Below, piece by piece: positions 1-5,365 of a stretch of 5,365 nt of DNA. Position 1 is the stretch's first letter. Each line of letters starts with the position of its first letter. The notes under the pieces were generated by a model. The model saw nothing but the letters and a program-made list of their open reading frames with translations. It did no database searches and was not told the DNA's origin. The stretch is from Sphingomonadales bacterium (GTDB taxonomy: Bacteria; Pseudomonadota; Alphaproteobacteria; Sphingomonadales; Sphingomonadaceae): the NCBI GenBank assembly GCA_027486275.1, contig JAIXPM010000411.1, positions 1 through 5,365 of the forward strand. Reading direction: 5' to 3'. The translations under genes were made by a program, and so were the position numbers.

Positions 1-578
1 ACCACACGGGTGACGGCGAGGTTCAACCGGCGATCATCCTTGCCCACTTCGAACGGGCTGCCATTGGGCACGATCAACAATTCCGCGCCGGTTTCGGCCA
101 GGCATTCGCACACGTCAGGTGTCCATATGTCCTCGCACACTGGCACGCCGATGCGCACACCGCGCAGGTTCATTGGGCCAGGCAAGGGCCCGGCGCTGAA
201 CAGGCGTTTTTCGTCGAACGTGCCGTAATTGGGCAGATCATGCTTGCGGGTGATGCCGGCGATGCGGCCGCCATCGAGCAACAGCATAGCGTTGTAGAGC
301 TTGCCCTCCTCTGCCCACGGCGCGCCGACCAGCAGCGCCGGGCCGCCGTCCGCCGTGGCCTGCGCCAGCCGTTCCACCTGCACCTTCGCCGCTTCGACCA
401 GCGCCGGTTTCAGCACCAGGTCTTCCGGCGGATAGCCGACGATGGACAGTTCGGGGGTGACCAGCAGATCGGCCGCTGGCACCAAGGCGCGCGCGGCCAA
501 TATGGCATCGGCATTGCCGGCCAGATCGCCCACGCTGGCGTTCAACTGGGCAAGGGCGATGATGAGCCGATCAGTCAT
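1..578 (-). CDS. nadE: Glutamine-dependent NAD+ synthetase, N-terminal glutaminase domain (partial, C-terminus beyond left edge)
   Basis: Catalyses the last step of NAD biosynthesis in the cytoplasm: ATP-dependent amidation of nicotinic acid adenine dinucleotide (deamido-NAD) using ammonia from glutamine. The 192 whole codons visible cover most of the nitrilase-fold glutaminase domain. All three catalytic residues are recognisable: Glu43 in TPELSIVGYPPEDL, Lys112 in RKHDLPNYGTFDEKR and Cys148 in PVCEDIW, followed by the NGSPF segment at 172-176. The LPNYGxFDE string is typical of NadE and separates it from other nitrilase-fold amidases. The C-terminal synthetase domain with the ATP-binding SGGxDS loop lies outside the window, so its presence cannot be checked. 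The ATG at 578 gives the expected MTDRLIIALAQLN start, and no in-frame upstream start fits. No Shine-Dalgarno is visible before it. It lies 28 bp after the lldD-like stop on the same strand, so it is probably co-transcribed and translated by coupling. Confidence 0.93.
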   Translation of the reverse strand, partial: MTDRLIIALAQLNASVGDLAGNADAILAARALVPAADLLVTPELSIVGYPPEDLVLKPALVEAAKVQVERLAQATADGGPALLVGAPWAEEGKLYNAMLLLDGGRIAGITRKHDLPNYGTFDEKRLFSAGPLPGPMNLRGVRIGVPVCEDIWTPDVCECLAETGAELLIVPNGSPFEVGKDDRRLNLAVTRV

Positions 579-607
579 GCGCGCCGCGATACAGCGGATT
601 TGCGCAT
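575..607 (-). other. Possible 10-codon coupling minicistron between lldD and nadE
   Basis: A short open frame, MRKSAVSRRA, starts at an ATG that overlaps the TGA stop of the lldD-like gene (TGATG, 609-605). It ends at a TGA that overlaps the nadE ATG (ATGA, 578-575). It therefore joins two genes that would otherwise be separated by 28 untranslated bases. Seen directly: the two overlaps. Inferred: ribosomes ending lldD could restart here and reach the nadE start, which lacks its own visible Shine-Dalgarno. No peptide function is proposed. In GC-rich DNA such an arrangement could also be chance. Confidence 0.3.
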
Positions 608-1722
608 CAGGCCAGCCGGGTGCGACCCGTAAGCGCCATCGCGGTTTCCAGCTCGGCCCGCAGCAGCTGCAGCACATGCGCCACGCCGGCCTGCCCGCCT
701 GCACCCAGCCCCCACACCCAGGGCCGGCCAATCATCACCGCTGCAGCGCCCAACGAGACATAGCGCAGCACGTCGAGACCGGAGCGGACGCCGCCATCGG
801 CCATGACCGGGATGCAGCCGCCCAGCCGGTCCATGATCGCCGGCAGCGCCCGCGCCGCCGATATCGCGCCATCCAGCTGGCGACCGCCGTGGTTGGACAC
901 GACAATGGCATCGGCGCCGTGCTGCACTGCCAGCGCCGCATCCTCCGGGTGGAGAATGCCCTTCACGATCAGCGGCCCCGGCCACAGCGAACGCACCCAC
1001 GCCAGCCGATCCCAATCGGCGCTGGCATCGAAATTGCGCGCGATCCAGCCAAGATAATCCGAAAGTGGCGCCTTTGCCCCCACCAACCCGGTGAGATTGC
1101 CCATCGCAATCGGTCCACCCATCAGCCCCACATCCACCGCCCAGCCCGGCCGCGCTGCCACTTGCGCCGTGCGGTGCAGCCAGCCGGCCAGGCCCGGCGC
1201 GCCGGTGAGGCTGGAGCGCACATCGCGATAACGCGCGCCCGGCGTCGGCAGATCGACTGTGAGCACCAGCGCCGGGCAGCCCTGCTCCCGCGCCGTGGCG
1301 ATCATGGCTTCGTTGGCGGCCTTGTCCTTGGTCAGATACAGCTGGAACCACGGTGCCGCGCCGCCGCCCTGCGTGACTTCCTGCAACGAGCACACCGAAA
1401 CGGTGGACAGCGCCATCGGGATGCCCGCCGCCTGCGCCGCGCGCCACGCCTGCACCTCACCGCGCCGCGCGTGTAGTCCGCCCAAGCCCACGGGCGCCAG
1501 CACCACCGGCATGGAGAGCGCCTGCCCCAGCAGCTTCACCCGCGTTTCGATCTGCGACACATCCACGAGCACGCGCTGATCGAGACGGATACCCGCCAGA
1601 TCGGCCTCATTGGCCGCCAGCGTCTGCTCCGCGTAGCTGCCGCCATCAGTGTAATCGAACAGGAATCGCGGCACCCGCCGCCGGGATGCTGCACGGTAAT
1701 CGGCAATGCTGGCCAACTTCAC
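607..1722 (-). CDS. lldD: FMN-dependent L-lactate / L-2-hydroxyacid dehydrogenase, LldD-like
   Basis: A 371-residue member of the FMN-dependent alpha-hydroxyacid dehydrogenase family (TIM barrel). These enzymes oxidise L-lactate or a similar hydroxyacid to the 2-oxoacid; LldD passes electrons to the respiratory chain at the inner membrane. Segments resembling E. coli LldD in order are FLFDYTDGGSYAEQTL (20-35), MPVVLAPVGLGGLHARRGEV (71-90), ALSTVSVCSLQEV (104-116), WFQLY (125-129), TVDLPTPGARYRD (155-167), IVKGILHPEDA (252-262), VVSNHGGRQLDG (274-285) and ADGGVRSGLDV (308-318). Likely active-site residues are Tyr24, Tyr129, Arg164, Lys254, His278 and Arg281. The variable stretch at about 174-220 corresponds to the loop that anchors relatives to the membrane. 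It ends earlier than the 396-residue E. coli enzyme, lacking its tail. The start is GTG, overlapping the upstream stop as GTGA, with a GAAGG seven bases ahead. Glycolate, mandelate or another hydroxyacid remains possible as substrate. Confidence 0.88.
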   Translation of the reverse strand: MKLASIADYRAASRRRVPRFLFDYTDGGSYAEQTLAANEADLAGIRLDQRVLVDVSQIETRVKLLGQALSMPVVLAPVGLGGLHARRGEVQAWRAAQAAGIPMALSTVSVCSLQEVTQGGGAAPWFQLYLTKDKAANEAMIATAREQGCPALVLTVDLPTPGARYRDVRSSLTGAPGLAGWLHRTAQVAARPGWAVDVGLMGGPIAMGNLTGLVGAKAPLSDYLGWIARNFDASADWDRLAWVRSLWPGPLIVKGILHPEDAALAVQHGADAIVVSNHGGRQLDGAISAARALPAIMDRLGGCIPVMADGGVRSGLDVLRYVSLGAAAVMIGRPWVWGLGAGGQAGVAHVLQLLRAELETAMALTGRTRLA

Positions 1723-3308
1723 TGCTTGGCCTTCGCAGCCGTCACCTGGTCCTCCACGCTCTTCAGCAGCGCCGGCACGTCGTGCACGATGCCATCACGG
1801 ATGGTCCAGCGGATGCCACCCTTTACCACCGTCTTTTGGGTCGACTCGTCCAGCCGGGCAAAGCCGGTGCCATAGAGCGTCTTCAGATTGTGCAGCGGGT
1901 TTTCCGGCACCACGATCAGATCAGCCCGCATGCCAATGCGGACCAAACCGAAGTCCGGCTCGCGGCCCTTGGGCTCTTCCAGCGTGCGCGCGCCGTTGAT
2001 GGTGGCAGACTGGATCACTTCCAGCGGCGCAAAGCCGGCTTCGCGCAGCAGTTCCAGCTCCAGGATATAGCCAAAGCCCCAGGTCTGCCAGATAAAGCCG
2101 GGGTCGCTGCCCGTCGTCACCCGGCCACCCATATTCTTGTAATCATTCACCAATTGCATGTAACGCGTGTAAAACCGCCGCCATTCATATTCGCGCTCGC
2201 TGGTCCAATCGAAGAAATAGCTGCCGTGGTTGTCGCGGTTCGACTCAAAGAAACCGGTCAGGCTCGGCAGTGTGTAGCGGTCGTGCCATTCGGCCCGTTT
2301 GGCGCGCATCAGATCGCGGCTGGCGCTGTAGATGTTGAAGGTGGGATCGAACACCACGCCACTGGCCTTTTGGGCCTTCAGATAGTCCACCCACTCCGGC
2401 CCGCCGGGTTCGTGGATCTGGTTCCAGATCTCCGCAATGCCGCCGAAACGCTTCTGCTCGTCGTTGAAGTTGTAATCGGCCGGCGTGTCCTGCACGCGGC
2501 GGCCGTCCAGAAGGCTTTCAAAATGCCCATAGAAATGCGTGATGCTGCCCAAGCCGGCCGCAGCCGCATCGCGAGCATTGAATTCAGCGATGTTGGGTTG
2601 GGACAGGTGGGCGACCGTGCCCAGGCCCAGCTTCTTTGCCTCGGCAATGGCGGCGCGGTCGATCTCCGGCGTCTCGTCACCCCGGTTGAAGAACTTGATG
2701 CCATCGATGCCCACGCTCGCCGCCCAGCGCACCCACTCGCGCGCCTTTTCCGGCGTGGTTACCCGCCCGCCCTTCCAGCCGGCGTTCGCACCACTCCCAA
2801 GTGTTTGATAAACATAGAGACGCGGCGCAATGATCTCGCCCGCCGCCGCCCGCTTGCGCTCGTCAAAAGCGCGGGACACGTCGCCGCCAAAGAAGGAGAC
2901 GCCGCGCACCGTCGTCACCCCGTGCGCCAGCCACAGCCGCCAAGCGTAGCTGGGGTCGTCCATCTTGTCGGGGTCGCCGTTGTGGCCGTGCATGTCCACA
3001 AATCCGGGCAGCACATACATGCCGGTGGCATCGATTTCGCGGGCGGGGTTCTGCGGCGCGCGACCCGTCTTCATCGGCAGGCCCGGCGTGCCGGCGGCAC
3101 GAATATCCGTGATTTTTCCGCCATTTATGATAATGTCAGCCGGGCCGTACGGAGGCCCGCCATTGCCGGTGATGATGGTCGCGCCGCGGATCACCAGCGT
3201 TTCGTACGGCCCGGCGGCCATCGCGGTGTCGCGCGGCGGGGTGGGCTTCATCTGGGCATTTGCGGTGCTGGCCAGCAGGCCCAGCGCGATCGCGATCAAC
3301 GTTTTCAT
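1719..3308 (-). CDS. Secreted metal-dependent amidohydrolase family protein
   Basis: A 529-residue amidohydrolase-superfamily enzyme of the imidazolonepropionase-like type, probably periplasmic. MKTLIAIALGLLASTANA at 1-18 is a classical Sec signal peptide with an ANA cleavage site before Gln19. The beta-sandwich strands follow (ETLVIRGATIITGNG, then ADIIINGGKITDI). Candidate metal and catalytic residues are His107 and His109 in GFVDMHGH, Lys205 in GIKFF (likely the carboxylated bridging lysine), His234 in VAHLS, His258 in ITHF and Asp402 in TTGSDPG. The C-terminal return to the sandwich reads RIGMRADLIVVPENPL (457-472). An in-frame ATG at 3335 would add nine residues, but a purine-rich AGAGGGGGAAG lies just before the ATG at 3308 and the signal peptide begins there, so 3308 is preferred. 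Relatives include secreted peptidases and hydrolases of cyclic amides; the substrate cannot be told. It is the first gene of the leftward set and its TGA overlaps the next start. Confidence 0.87.
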   Translation of the reverse strand: MKTLIAIALGLLASTANAQMKPTPPRDTAMAAGPYETLVIRGATIITGNGGPPYGPADIIINGGKITDIRAAGTPGLPMKTGRAPQNPAREIDATGMYVLPGFVDMHGHNGDPDKMDDPSYAWRLWLAHGVTTVRGVSFFGGDVSRAFDERKRAAAGEIIAPRLYVYQTLGSGANAGWKGGRVTTPEKAREWVRWAASVGIDGIKFFNRGDETPEIDRAAIAEAKKLGLGTVAHLSQPNIAEFNARDAAAAGLGSITHFYGHFESLLDGRRVQDTPADYNFNDEQKRFGGIAEIWNQIHEPGGPEWVDYLKAQKASGVVFDPTFNIYSASRDLMRAKRAEWHDRYTLPSLTGFFESNRDNHGSYFFDWTSEREYEWRRFYTRYMQLVNDYKNMGGRVTTGSDPGFIWQTWGFGYILELELLREAGFAPLEVIQSATINGARTLEEPKGREPDFGLVRIGMRADLIVVPENPLHNLKTLYGTGFARLDESTQKTVVKGGIRWTIRDGIVHDVPALLKSVEDQVTAAKAKQ

Positions 3309-3330
3309 GCACTTCCCCCTCTTGGCCTCC
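3296..3330 (-). promoter_or_regulatory. Ribosome binding site that sets the amidohydrolase start
   Basis: Reading leftward, AAGAGGGGGAAG lies immediately ahead of TGC and the ATG at 3308. It is the strongest Shine-Dalgarno-like purine run near any start in the window. It lies inside the alternative nine-codon N-terminal extension that would begin at 3335, which argues against the longer start. Confidence 0.55.
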
Positions 3331-3334
3331 AGCA

Positions 3335-3370
3335 TAGACGCAGCCCGGCCCGCCCGCTAGGCTGCTCCTA
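3335..3370 (+). promoter_or_regulatory. Candidate promoter for plsY-dprA, possibly leaderless
   Basis: TAGACG (3335-3340) resembles the alphaproteobacterial -35 TTGACG. It is followed after exactly 17 bases by TAGGCT (3358-3363), a weak -10. Six bases then separate the -10 from the plsY ATG at 3370, so transcription would begin at or next to the A of the start codon. No convincing Shine-Dalgarno precedes plsY, which fits a leaderless mRNA. The divergent gap is only 61 bp, so the rightward and leftward promoters must be closely packed or overlap. The -10 match is poor and the region is GC-rich; this is a hypothesis. Confidence 0.3.
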
Positions 3371-3954
3371 TGGACTGGATTCCTCTCGCCATTGGCTATT
3401 TTCTCGGCTCGATCCCGTTCGGGCTGTTGCTCACCCGGATGATCGGCATCGATATCCGGCAGGTGGGCAGCGGCAACATCGGCACCACCAATGTTTTGCG
3501 CACCGGAAACAAGGGCTTGGCGGCAGCCACTTTGCTGCTGGACGCTGGCAAAGGGGTGGCGGCGGTGGCCATCGGGCGGTGGTTGGGTGGCGAAATGGGC
3601 GGAATCGTGGCCGGCACAGCGGCTTTTGTGGGCCACTGTTTTCCGATCTGGCTGAAGTTCCGCGGCGGCAAGGGCGTCGCCACGATTTTGGGGGTCACGC
3701 TCGCCGCCGCCCCGCTCGCCGGCGTGATCGCATTGGCCACTTGGGCCTGCGGCGCCCTGGCCACGCGCTACTCAAGTGTGGGCGGCATGCTCGCCGCCAT
3801 CGCCTGCCCGATCGCCGTCTGGTTCCTCACCGGCAATCTCGGCTGGGCCACGCACTTGGCCATGCTGGCGGCGCTGCTGATCTTCCAGCACCGGGATAAT
3901 CTCTCCCGCCTTGCCGCCGGCACCGAATCGAAAATCGGGCAAAAGGCCAGATGA
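3370..3954 (+). CDS. plsY: Glycerol-3-phosphate acyltransferase PlsY
   Basis: An integral inner-membrane enzyme that transfers an acyl group from acyl-phosphate (made by PlsX) to glycerol-3-phosphate, giving lysophosphatidic acid, the first step of phospholipid synthesis. The 194-residue length is normal for the family. The three conserved cytoplasmic motifs are present: SIPFG (14-18) with GSGNIGTTN (33-41), GHCFPIWLKFRGGKGVAT (88-105) and HRDNLSRLAAGTESKIG (174-190). An Asp-Ala-Gly-Lys-Gly element occurs at 58-62. Hydrophobic stretches at about 3-22, 50-70, 76-92, 106-130 and 138-172 fit a five-helix topology. The start at 3370 places the first helix correctly. The upstream sequence has no strong Shine-Dalgarno. 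The stop TGA at 3952 overlaps the dprA ATG (ATGA), so the two are probably translationally coupled; plsY-dprA adjacency is familiar in alphaproteobacteria. Confidence 0.96.
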   Translation: MDWIPLAIGYFLGSIPFGLLLTRMIGIDIRQVGSGNIGTTNVLRTGNKGLAAATLLLDAGKGVAAVAIGRWLGGEMGGIVAGTAAFVGHCFPIWLKFRGGKGVATILGVTLAAAPLAGVIALATWACGALATRYSSVGGMLAAIACPIAVWFLTGNLGWATHLAMLAALLIFQHRDNLSRLAAGTESKIGQKAR

Positions 3955-5081
3955 GCCTGCCGGGTGATGCGGGCAAAGGAACGTTCATCGTTCCTGCTGA
4001 TGCCGTTTCCCGGCTGCGCCTGATCCGCACCGATTCGATTGGCCCGGTCACTTATCGCCAGCTCATCGCCCGCTTTGGCGATGCGCAAACGGCGCTGAAG
4101 GCGCTGCCCGATCTCGCCCGGCGCGGCAATCGCCAGCTGTCCCTGCACCCCGAATCCGAAGCCCTCGCCGAACTCGAAACCGCCGCCACATTGGGCGCGC
4201 ATCTGCTCTTCCTCGGCACCCCGGATTACCCCGCGCTGCTGGCCGGCACGGAAACCGCCCCGCCCGTGCTCTATGCGCGGGGAGACCTCGCCCTGCTCGA
4301 TCGGCCGGCCGTGGCCATCGTCGGCGCCCGCAACGCCAGCGCGGCGGGCACGCGTTTTGCCCGCCAACTGGCGCTTGATCTGGCAGAGGCGGATTATGTC
4401 GTCGTTTCCGGCCTGGCGCGCGGCATCGATGCGGCGGCGCACGCGGCGGCGTTGGAGCGCGGCACCATCGCGGTGGTCGCCGGCGGGGTGGACGTGCCCT
4501 ATCCGCCCGATCACGCCGATCTGATGGCGCGCATCGTGAGCCAAGGCCTGGTGATCGCCGAACAGCCGCCGGGGATCGAGCCACAGGCCCGCCACTTCCC
4601 GCGCCGCAACCGCATCATCGCGGGGCTTTCGGCCGGCACCATCGTGGTGGAAGGCGCGCCCAAATCGGGCAGCCTGATCACGGCGCGCATCGCGGCCGAT
4701 CTGGGGCGGGAGGTGATGGCCGTGCCCGGCTCCCCGCTCGATCCGCGCGCGCAGGGCTGCAACCTGCTCATCCGCGAGGGCGCCACCCTGATCCAGACCG
4801 CGGCCGACGTGCTGGAGGCGCTCTCCACCCTCTCCGGCCAACCCGCGCTGCGCTTCAACGCCGCCGAGCCGCTGCCGCTGCCAGACTTTGGCCCCGCCCT
4901 CACGCCCGATCCGGCGGCCCGCGCGGCGCTGCTCGCCCTGCTTTCGCCGGCGCCCGTCCACGTGGATGAACTCATCCGCCTCTCCAGGCTCCCCGCCGCC
5001 CAGGTGGCGAGCGTGCTGCTGGACCTGGAACTGGAAGGTGCGCTGACCCGCCACGCCGGCGCGCGGGTTGCGTTGGGGTGA
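3951..5081 (+). CDS. dprA: DNA-processing protein DprA (Smf), full length with winged-helix C-terminus
   Basis: A cytoplasmic single-strand DNA binding protein that protects incoming transforming DNA and loads RecA; it is also conserved in many bacteria not known to be competent. The 376 residues show the usual three parts. An N-terminal helical SAM/HhH-like domain (about 18-60) includes SIGPVTYRQLIARFGDAQTAL. The central Rossmann-fold domain (about 82-290) carries VAIVGARNAS (121-130), VVSGLARGIDAAAH (151-164), GGVDVPYPPDH (178-188), FPRRNRIIAGLS (216-227) and SGSLITARIA (239-248). A C-terminal winged helix (about 320-373) includes VHVDELIRLSRLPAAQVASVLLDLELEGAL. All the usual parts are present and uninterrupted. 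The ATG overlaps the plsY stop, with AAAAGG a few bases ahead. topA often follows dprA in alphaproteobacteria, but here the operon ends and a convergent frame appears. Confidence 0.96.
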   Translation: MSLPGDAGKGTFIVPADAVSRLRLIRTDSIGPVTYRQLIARFGDAQTALKALPDLARRGNRQLSLHPESEALAELETAATLGAHLLFLGTPDYPALLAGTETAPPVLYARGDLALLDRPAVAIVGARNASAAGTRFARQLALDLAEADYVVVSGLARGIDAAAHAAALERGTIAVVAGGVDVPYPPDHADLMARIVSQGLVIAEQPPGIEPQARHFPRRNRIIAGLSAGTIVVEGAPKSGSLITARIAADLGREVMAVPGSPLDPRAQGCNLLIREGATLIQTAADVLEALSTLSGQPALRFNAAEPLPLPDFGPALTPDPAARAALLALLSPAPVHVDELIRLSRLPAAQVASVLLDLELEGALTRHAGARVALG

Positions 5082-5132
5082 GGGGAATTCGGTTGACGGA
5101 TTTGTACCCTCGTAAGGCCGTTCCAGTGGTCG

Positions 5133-5198
5133 CAAGACCGTCCAAGAGCCTGCCGTTGTCTGAGTGCCGGCATCTGCCGGCCTGAATGACCGGTCTTG
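5133..5198. repeat. Inverted repeat, 8-bp arms 50 bases apart
   Basis: CAAGACCG at 5133-5140 is the exact reverse complement of CGGTCTTG at 5191-5198. The arms enclose the palindrome at 5166-5181, so a transcript could form a branched structure. The left arm also overlaps the small GGTC-GCAA-GACC hairpin (5128-5139), so the two pairings are mutually exclusive. The arms are short enough for chance to be possible. Confidence 0.35.
5166..5181. repeat. Perfect 7-bp palindromic hairpin
   Basis: GCCGGCA (5166-5172) and TGCCGGC (5175-5181) are perfect reverse complements separated by TC. In RNA this would give six or seven GC-rich pairs with a very tight loop. There is no U-run after it, so it is not a standard intrinsic terminator alone. 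Confidence 0.5.
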
Positions 5199-5210
5199 GC
5201 TCGGAAAGAG

Positions 5211-5234
5211 CGAAAGCCGCCCTTCGGCTTTTCG
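5211..5234. terminator. Candidate intrinsic terminator, possibly bidirectional
   Basis: AAAGCCG (5213-5219), loop CCCTT, CGGCTTT (5225-5231), with one further T at 5232 and possible outer pairs 5212:5233 and 5211:5234. On the plus strand the stem ends in TTTT; on the minus strand it is preceded by A's and leaves only a short TTT. It lies about 130 bp after dprA and about 65 bp after the convergent frame, so it could end transcription from either side. The U-run is short, so efficiency is uncertain. Confidence 0.45.
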
Positions 5235-5297
5235 GCAGACCCCGCTGGCGATGGGTGGACAGCTTAACGTCTGCTTGGGCCTCCGCAGTTTCTTCGC

Positions 5298-5365
5298 TTA
5301 GAACAGGAGCATCGTGTTGATTGAGACGTAGCGCGTCCAGCTGCCCGGTGGGGCATTGGGCGCCT
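5298..5365 (-). CDS. C-terminal end of an unidentified protein (partial)
   Basis: Reading leftward from the right edge, the frame gives 21 whole codons, APNAPPGSWTRYVSINTMLLF, then TAA at 5300-5298. Eighteen of the 21 codons end in G or C, as expected for a real gene in this genome. It would be convergent with dprA, and the candidate terminator follows it. The last residue is Phe, and hydrophobic residues occur at alternating positions (Phe, Leu, then Ile, Val further back), which loosely resembles the terminal beta-strand of an outer-membrane beta-barrel. That is only a suggestion: too little is visible to name a family, and a non-coding open stretch of this length is possible. Confidence 0.4.
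   Translation of the reverse strand, partial: APNAPPGSWTRYVSINTMLLF

Larger units (their letters stand above)
5082..5297. other. Structured intergenic region between convergent genes
   Basis: About 216 bases lie between the dprA stop and the end of the convergent frame. No tRNA, rRNA or convincing gene is visible. It contains a GNRA-type mini-hairpin GGTC-GCAA-GACC (5128-5139), a tight palindrome (5166-5181), a terminator-like hairpin (5211-5234) and two similar short motifs near 5185 and 5266. It looks less GC-rich than the flanking genes. It most resembles an extended terminator region or a decayed dispersed intergenic repeat. Confidence 0.5.

Noticed and set aside
575..1447. 290-codon frame on the minus strand overlapping lldD
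   Set aside because: It is a +1-type shadow of lldD in a different frame, Gly-, Arg- and Ala-rich. Only its final ten codons, beyond the lldD stop, are of interest as a possible minicistron.
442..1476. 344-codon open frame on the plus strand
   Set aside because: It is antisense to lldD and nadE, which carry clear catalytic motifs; its product is Arg-, His- and Ala-rich and unrecognisable.
3309..3334. TATGCT on the minus strand as a -10 for the amidohydrolase
   Set aside because: The hexamer is plausible, but the 17-base-upstream position reads TAGCGG, not a -35, and the surroundings are very GC-rich. Not enough to annotate.
1686..3899. 737-codon open frame on the plus strand
   Set aside because: It lies antisense to the well-supported amidohydrolase and runs into plsY in another frame. 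Its translation is rich in Arg, His and Ala with no recognisable domain, as expected of a mirror frame in GC-rich DNA.
5093..5121. TTGACG as a -35 promoter element just after dprA
   Set aside because: The hexamer is a good match, but no acceptable -10 lies 16-19 bases downstream and no gene follows on the plus strand.
3768..5135. 455-codon open frame on the minus strand
   Set aside because: It is antisense to dprA and the end of plsY, both firmly identified. Its translation is low-complexity Gly, Arg, Gln and Glu with no family resemblance.
5186..5320. 44-codon plus-strand frame beginning MTGLGSERAKAALRLFGR
   Set aside because: There is no Shine-Dalgarno, it contains the terminator-like hairpin and it overlaps the convergent frame at its end. 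It is more likely chance than a gene.

Overview
The window is high-GC, gene-dense bacterial chromosome. Protein content and style (a plsY-dprA pair, GC-rich third codon positions, weak Shine-Dalgarno sites, overlapping start/stop codons) suggest an alphaproteobacterium, quite possibly of the order Sphingomonadales. That placement is inferred from how the proteins read, not from a database search.

Layout. Positions 1-3308 hold a leftward three-gene set, in transcription order: a secreted metal-dependent amidohydrolase (3308-1719), an LldD-like FMN-dependent L-2-hydroxyacid dehydrogenase (1722-607) and the N-terminal glutaminase part of NAD+ synthetase NadE (578 to the left edge, cut by the window). 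The first two overlap by four bases (GTGA, with a GTG start). The second and third are bridged by a possible 10-codon minicistron that touches the lldD stop (TGATG) and the nadE start (ATGA). A 61-bp divergent gap (3309-3369) separates this set from a rightward pair: plsY (3370-3954), for the first step of phospholipid synthesis, and dprA (3951-5081), the ssDNA/RecA-loading protein of transformation, joined by an ATGA overlap.

From 5082 to 5297 there is no convincing gene. This stretch holds several short inverted repeats, a terminator-like hairpin and two degenerate copies of a short motif. At the right edge a leftward reading frame ends at 5298 and is probably the last 21 codons of a gene convergent with dprA.

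How they work together. plsY and dprA are housekeeping neighbours with no shared pathway. The leftward genes look co-transcribed, but their known family functions (periplasmic hydrolysis of an unknown amide or peptide, oxidation of lactate or a related hydroxyacid, NAD synthesis) give no obvious single pathway. I see no mobile element, CRISPR array, tRNA, rRNA or clear novel system. The most unusual points are the stop/start chain in the leftward operon, a possible leaderless plsY promoter and the structured intergenic region at the right.
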